The notes below the pieces were generated by a model. The model had not been told where the DNA came from, did not search any database, and saw nothing but the letters and a program-made list of their open reading frames with translations. 7,953 nucleotides of DNA from Pseudomonadota bacterium (GTDB taxonomy: Bacteria > Desulfobacterota > Desulfovibrionia > Desulfovibrionales > Desulfovibrionaceae), in NCBI GenBank assembly GCA_023390395.1, contig JAEWCY010000121.1:1-7953 (forward strand). The letters are read 5' to 3'. Numbering within the stretch: position 1 is the first letter of the stretch; each line of letters starts with the position of its first letter. The translations under genes and the position numbers were made by a program. Positions 6,342 to 7,953 of this stretch are shown piece by piece.

Positions 6342-6370
6342 ATCTAAAGTGGAATTGACAGGATTGTCAA
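6342..6370 (-). promoter_or_regulatory. Candidate sigma-70-type promoter of MCP2 with inverted repeat over the -35 box
   Basis: On the minus strand a perfect TTGACA (6370 to 6365) is followed after 17 bases by TTAGAT (6347 to 6342), a weak -10 box. Transcription would begin near 6335, leaving a leader of about 150 bases before the MCP2 start. The -35 box is one arm of a perfect inverted repeat, TTGACA-GGAT-TGTCAA (6355-6370), so a repressor or activator bound there could control RNA polymerase access. No sigma-54 site comparable to the one before MCP1 was seen here. Confidence 0.4.
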
Positions 6371-6412
6371 ATGAGGCCGCCATGGCGCGGGGAAGGCGGG
6401 GGAGGCGCTTGA

Positions 6413-6440
6413 GGGGCCGCCGTGCCGGCGCGGCGGCCCC
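6413..6440 (-). terminator. GC-rich hairpin downstream of MCP3
   Basis: GGGGCCGCCG (6413-6422) pairs perfectly with CGGCGGCCCC (6431-6440) across an 8-base loop. It lies 26 bases past the MCP3 stop and upstream of the MCP2 promoter, the position expected for the MCP3 terminator. The minus-strand 3' flank is TCAAGCG, so there is no T-tract. It supports separate transcription of MCP3 and MCP2. Confidence 0.55.
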
Positions 6441-6466
6441 AAAGAGGCTTCGCGGCGGGAACGGCC

Positions 6467-7953
6467 TCAGGCCGGCAGGGCGGCCTGGCCGTCGCCGCGG
6501 ATCTCGGCGACCAGGACCGACAGCCCTTGGGCCTGGTCGGCCAGTTCGGTCACGGCCGTGGCCGACTGGAGCATGGCGTCGGCGGTCTCCGAGGCGATGC
6601 GGTTGATGGCCGCCACGGACTGGTTGACTTCCTCCACCGAGGCCGACTGTTCCTCGGCCGCCGTGGCGATGGCCCGGACCTGATCGCCGGCCGCTTCCAC
6701 CACGGCCACGATGTCGGCCAGGGCCGAGCCCGAGGACTTGGCCAGGGCCGTGGCCTCCTCCACGCTGGCCACGGCGCCGTCCACCAGGGACACGGTTTGG
6801 GTGGTGCCCTGCTGGATGCCGGCGATGGCCTCGCCCACCTCCTTGGTGGCGGCCATGGTCTTTTCGGCGAGCTTTCTGACCTCGTCGGCGACCACGGCGA
6901 AGCCGCGCCCGGCGTCGCCGGCGCGCCCAGCCTCGCTGGCGGCATTGCGCGCGCGCAGGTTGGTCTGGTCGGCGATGTCGGAAATGACGTCCATGATGTG
7001 GCCGATGTTGTCGGCCTTCTGCCCGAGCAGCGTCATGGACTCCCGAAGTTCCAGGATGCGCTGGCGGATGTTTTCGATGGAGGCGACGGCCGAACGCACG
7101 CCTTCGGCCCCGGTGACGGCCTTGGCCTTGGCCTCGGCGGCGCTGGCCGCGGCCGAGGAGGCGTTGCGGGCCACTTCGAGCACCGTGGCGTTCATCTCTT
7201 CCATGGCCGTGGCGGTCTCGATCATGCGGTCGCGCTGATGCCTGGCGCCGCCGGCCACCTGCTCGGCCTGGGCCAGCAGGCTGCCCGAGGAGTCCATCAT
7301 GGATTCGGAGACGTTGCGGGCCTTGCCGGCGGCATCGTTCATGGTGGTGAGCAGTTCGTTGGTGCGGGCCTCCTGCGCCTTGGTGGCTTCCAGGGCATGG
7401 TCGGCATCGGCGGCGTGCTGTTCGGCTTCGATGCCCTTTTGGCGGGCCTCGTTCATGATCGCTTCCAGGCTTTTCACCATGCGGGCCATGGCTTCGCGCA
7501 GTTCGGCGAGTTCGGGCGGGAAAAAGCCCGACGCCGTGGCGTGGAGATCGCCGCCGGCAACGGCCGTGGCATATCCCTGAAGCCGCCGCAGGGGCTGGCG
7601 CAACGAGCGGCCGAGGGCGACGAGCACCGCGAGGAAGATCACGGCCCCCAGGGTCATGCCCGAGGCCTGGATGGTCATGAGCGTCGTGACGGAATCCTCG
7701 GTAATGTCCTGCAGCCGCGCCACGGCCTTGTCCTGGGCGGCGACGGCGTCTTCCGCGGCGACGAGGAGTTTGTCGGACGTACTGCCGTCTCCCTTGGCCA
7801 ACAGCACTTCCACCGCCGCGACGAAGGGCGTAATCTTCGCCCTGACCGCTTCGAGCATGGCCGCCGTTTGCGCGTCGGGCGTCGGGATGACGAACGACTT
7901 GCCGTTCTGGTACTTCCCGCCCCGTGTCAGCAGGGTCTGCACGGATTCGAAGG
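6467..7953 (-). CDS. Methyl-accepting chemotaxis protein with PilJ-like sensor, 5' end outside window (MCP3)
   Basis: The reading frame is open to the right edge (first full codon Phe at 7949-7951), so 494 C-terminal residues are present and the true start is not. Numbering from the codon at 7942, residues 1-85 resemble the end of a PilJ/NarX-like helical sensor domain: 'FESVQTLLTRGG' followed by 'IPTPDAQTAAMLEAVRAKITPF'. TM2 is at about 93-111, HAMP at about 112-165 (Pro117, 'GGDLHA'), a coiled coil follows, and the signalling domain is at about 230-480. There is no PAS domain, unlike MCP1 and MCP2. Methylation consensus sites are visible at 'ATAMEEMNAT' (244-253) and 'ATAAEEQSAS' (426-435). 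The hairpin tip (325-343) is aberrant: L330R-, L332R-, I336S-, A339G- and E343D-type differences from its paralogues. No frameshift or stop is seen. The protein ends 'GQAALPA', as MCP2 does. Confidence 0.93.
   Translation of the reverse strand, partial: FESVQTLLTRGGKYQNGKSFVIPTPDAQTAAMLEAVRAKITPFVAAVEVLLAKGDGSTSDKLLVAAEDAVAAQDKAVARLQDITEDSVTTLMTIQASGMTLGAVIFLAVLVALGRSLRQPLRRLQGYATAVAGGDLHATASGFFPPELAELREAMARMVKSLEAIMNEARQKGIEAEQHAADADHALEATKAQEARTNELLTTMNDAAGKARNVSESMMDSSGSLLAQAEQVAGGARHQRDRMIETATAMEEMNATVLEVARNASSAAASAAEAKAKAVTGAEGVRSAVASIENIRQRILELRESMTLLGQKADNIGHIMDVISDIADQTNLRARNAASEAGRAGDAGRGFAVVADEVRKLAEKTMAATKEVGEAIAGIQQGTTQTVSLVDGAVASVEEATALAKSSGSALADIVAVVEAAGDQVRAIATAAEEQSASVEEVNQSVAAINRIASETADAMLQSATAVTELADQAQGLSVLVAEIRGDGQAALPA

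Noticed and set aside
6188..6343. N-terminal extension of MCP2 from the ATG at 6343
   Set aside because: It adds 52 Pro/Arg-rich residues before the membrane segment, lacks a ribosome site, overlaps the predicted -10 box, and breaks the end-to-end match with MCP1.
187..7953. Tandem repeat or mobile element suggested by recurring similar DNA in the three MCPs
   Set aside because: The similarity follows the protein domain boundaries of a paralogous gene family. No transposase, terminal inverted repeats or target duplications were seen.
1..7953. CRISPR array, tRNA or rRNA gene
   Set aside because: No regularly spaced short repeats, cloverleaf or rRNA signature was noticed on either strand.

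Overview
The window is high-GC bacterial DNA that holds three methyl-accepting chemotaxis proteins (MCPs) on the minus strand and one unrelated plus-strand gene among them. The style of the MCPs suggests a sulfate-reducing deltaproteobacterium of the Desulfovibrio/Solidesulfovibrio type. The cues are a dCache sensor, a HAMP domain, a PAS domain opening with an 'IPTPCGIVGPDF' motif, and a signalling domain with 'TAVEEMNATILEVA' and 'EKTMHATKEVGEAIAGIQ'. This assignment comes from family recognition, not from a search.

Layout from left to right. Positions 1-186 are the 3' flank of the first MCP and hold three inverted repeats but no gene. Positions 187-2517 (minus) encode MCP1, 776 aa. Positions 2518-2810 form a divergent regulatory region: a sigma-54-like promoter facing MCP1, an inverted repeat, a 7-codon mini-ORF with a very strong Shine-Dalgarno, and an AT-rich block in front of the plus-strand gene. 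Positions 2811-3710 (plus) encode a 299-aa protein with a divergent helix-turn-helix-like N-terminus, probably a DNA-binding regulator of unknown target. Positions 3711-3856 separate this gene from the converging MCP2 and contain two strong hairpins. Positions 3857-6187 (minus) encode MCP2, also 776 aa and a clear paralogue of MCP1. Positions 6188-6466 hold the MCP2 leader and promoter, with an inverted repeat over the -35 box, and a hairpin that ends MCP3. Positions 6467-7953 (minus) are the C-terminal 494 residues of MCP3, which has a PilJ-like sensor remnant and runs off the right edge.

How they work together. MCP1 and MCP2 are inner-membrane receptors whose sensor lobes have diverged (about half identical by hand count) while the HAMP-PAS-signalling part is about 84% identical. 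This suggests two ligands feeding the same CheA/CheW output. Each MCP appears to have its own promoter and downstream hairpin, so they look like separately transcribed genes, not an operon. No che or flagellar genes are visible. The regulator-like gene is divergent from MCP1 and convergent with MCP2. A role in controlling either is possible but rests only on position.

The most unusual coding feature is in MCP3. The otherwise near-invariant signalling tip carries two leucine-to-arginine changes and other substitutions at positions that in well-studied MCPs form the trimer and CheA/CheW contact surface. I did not find a clearly new multi-gene system here.
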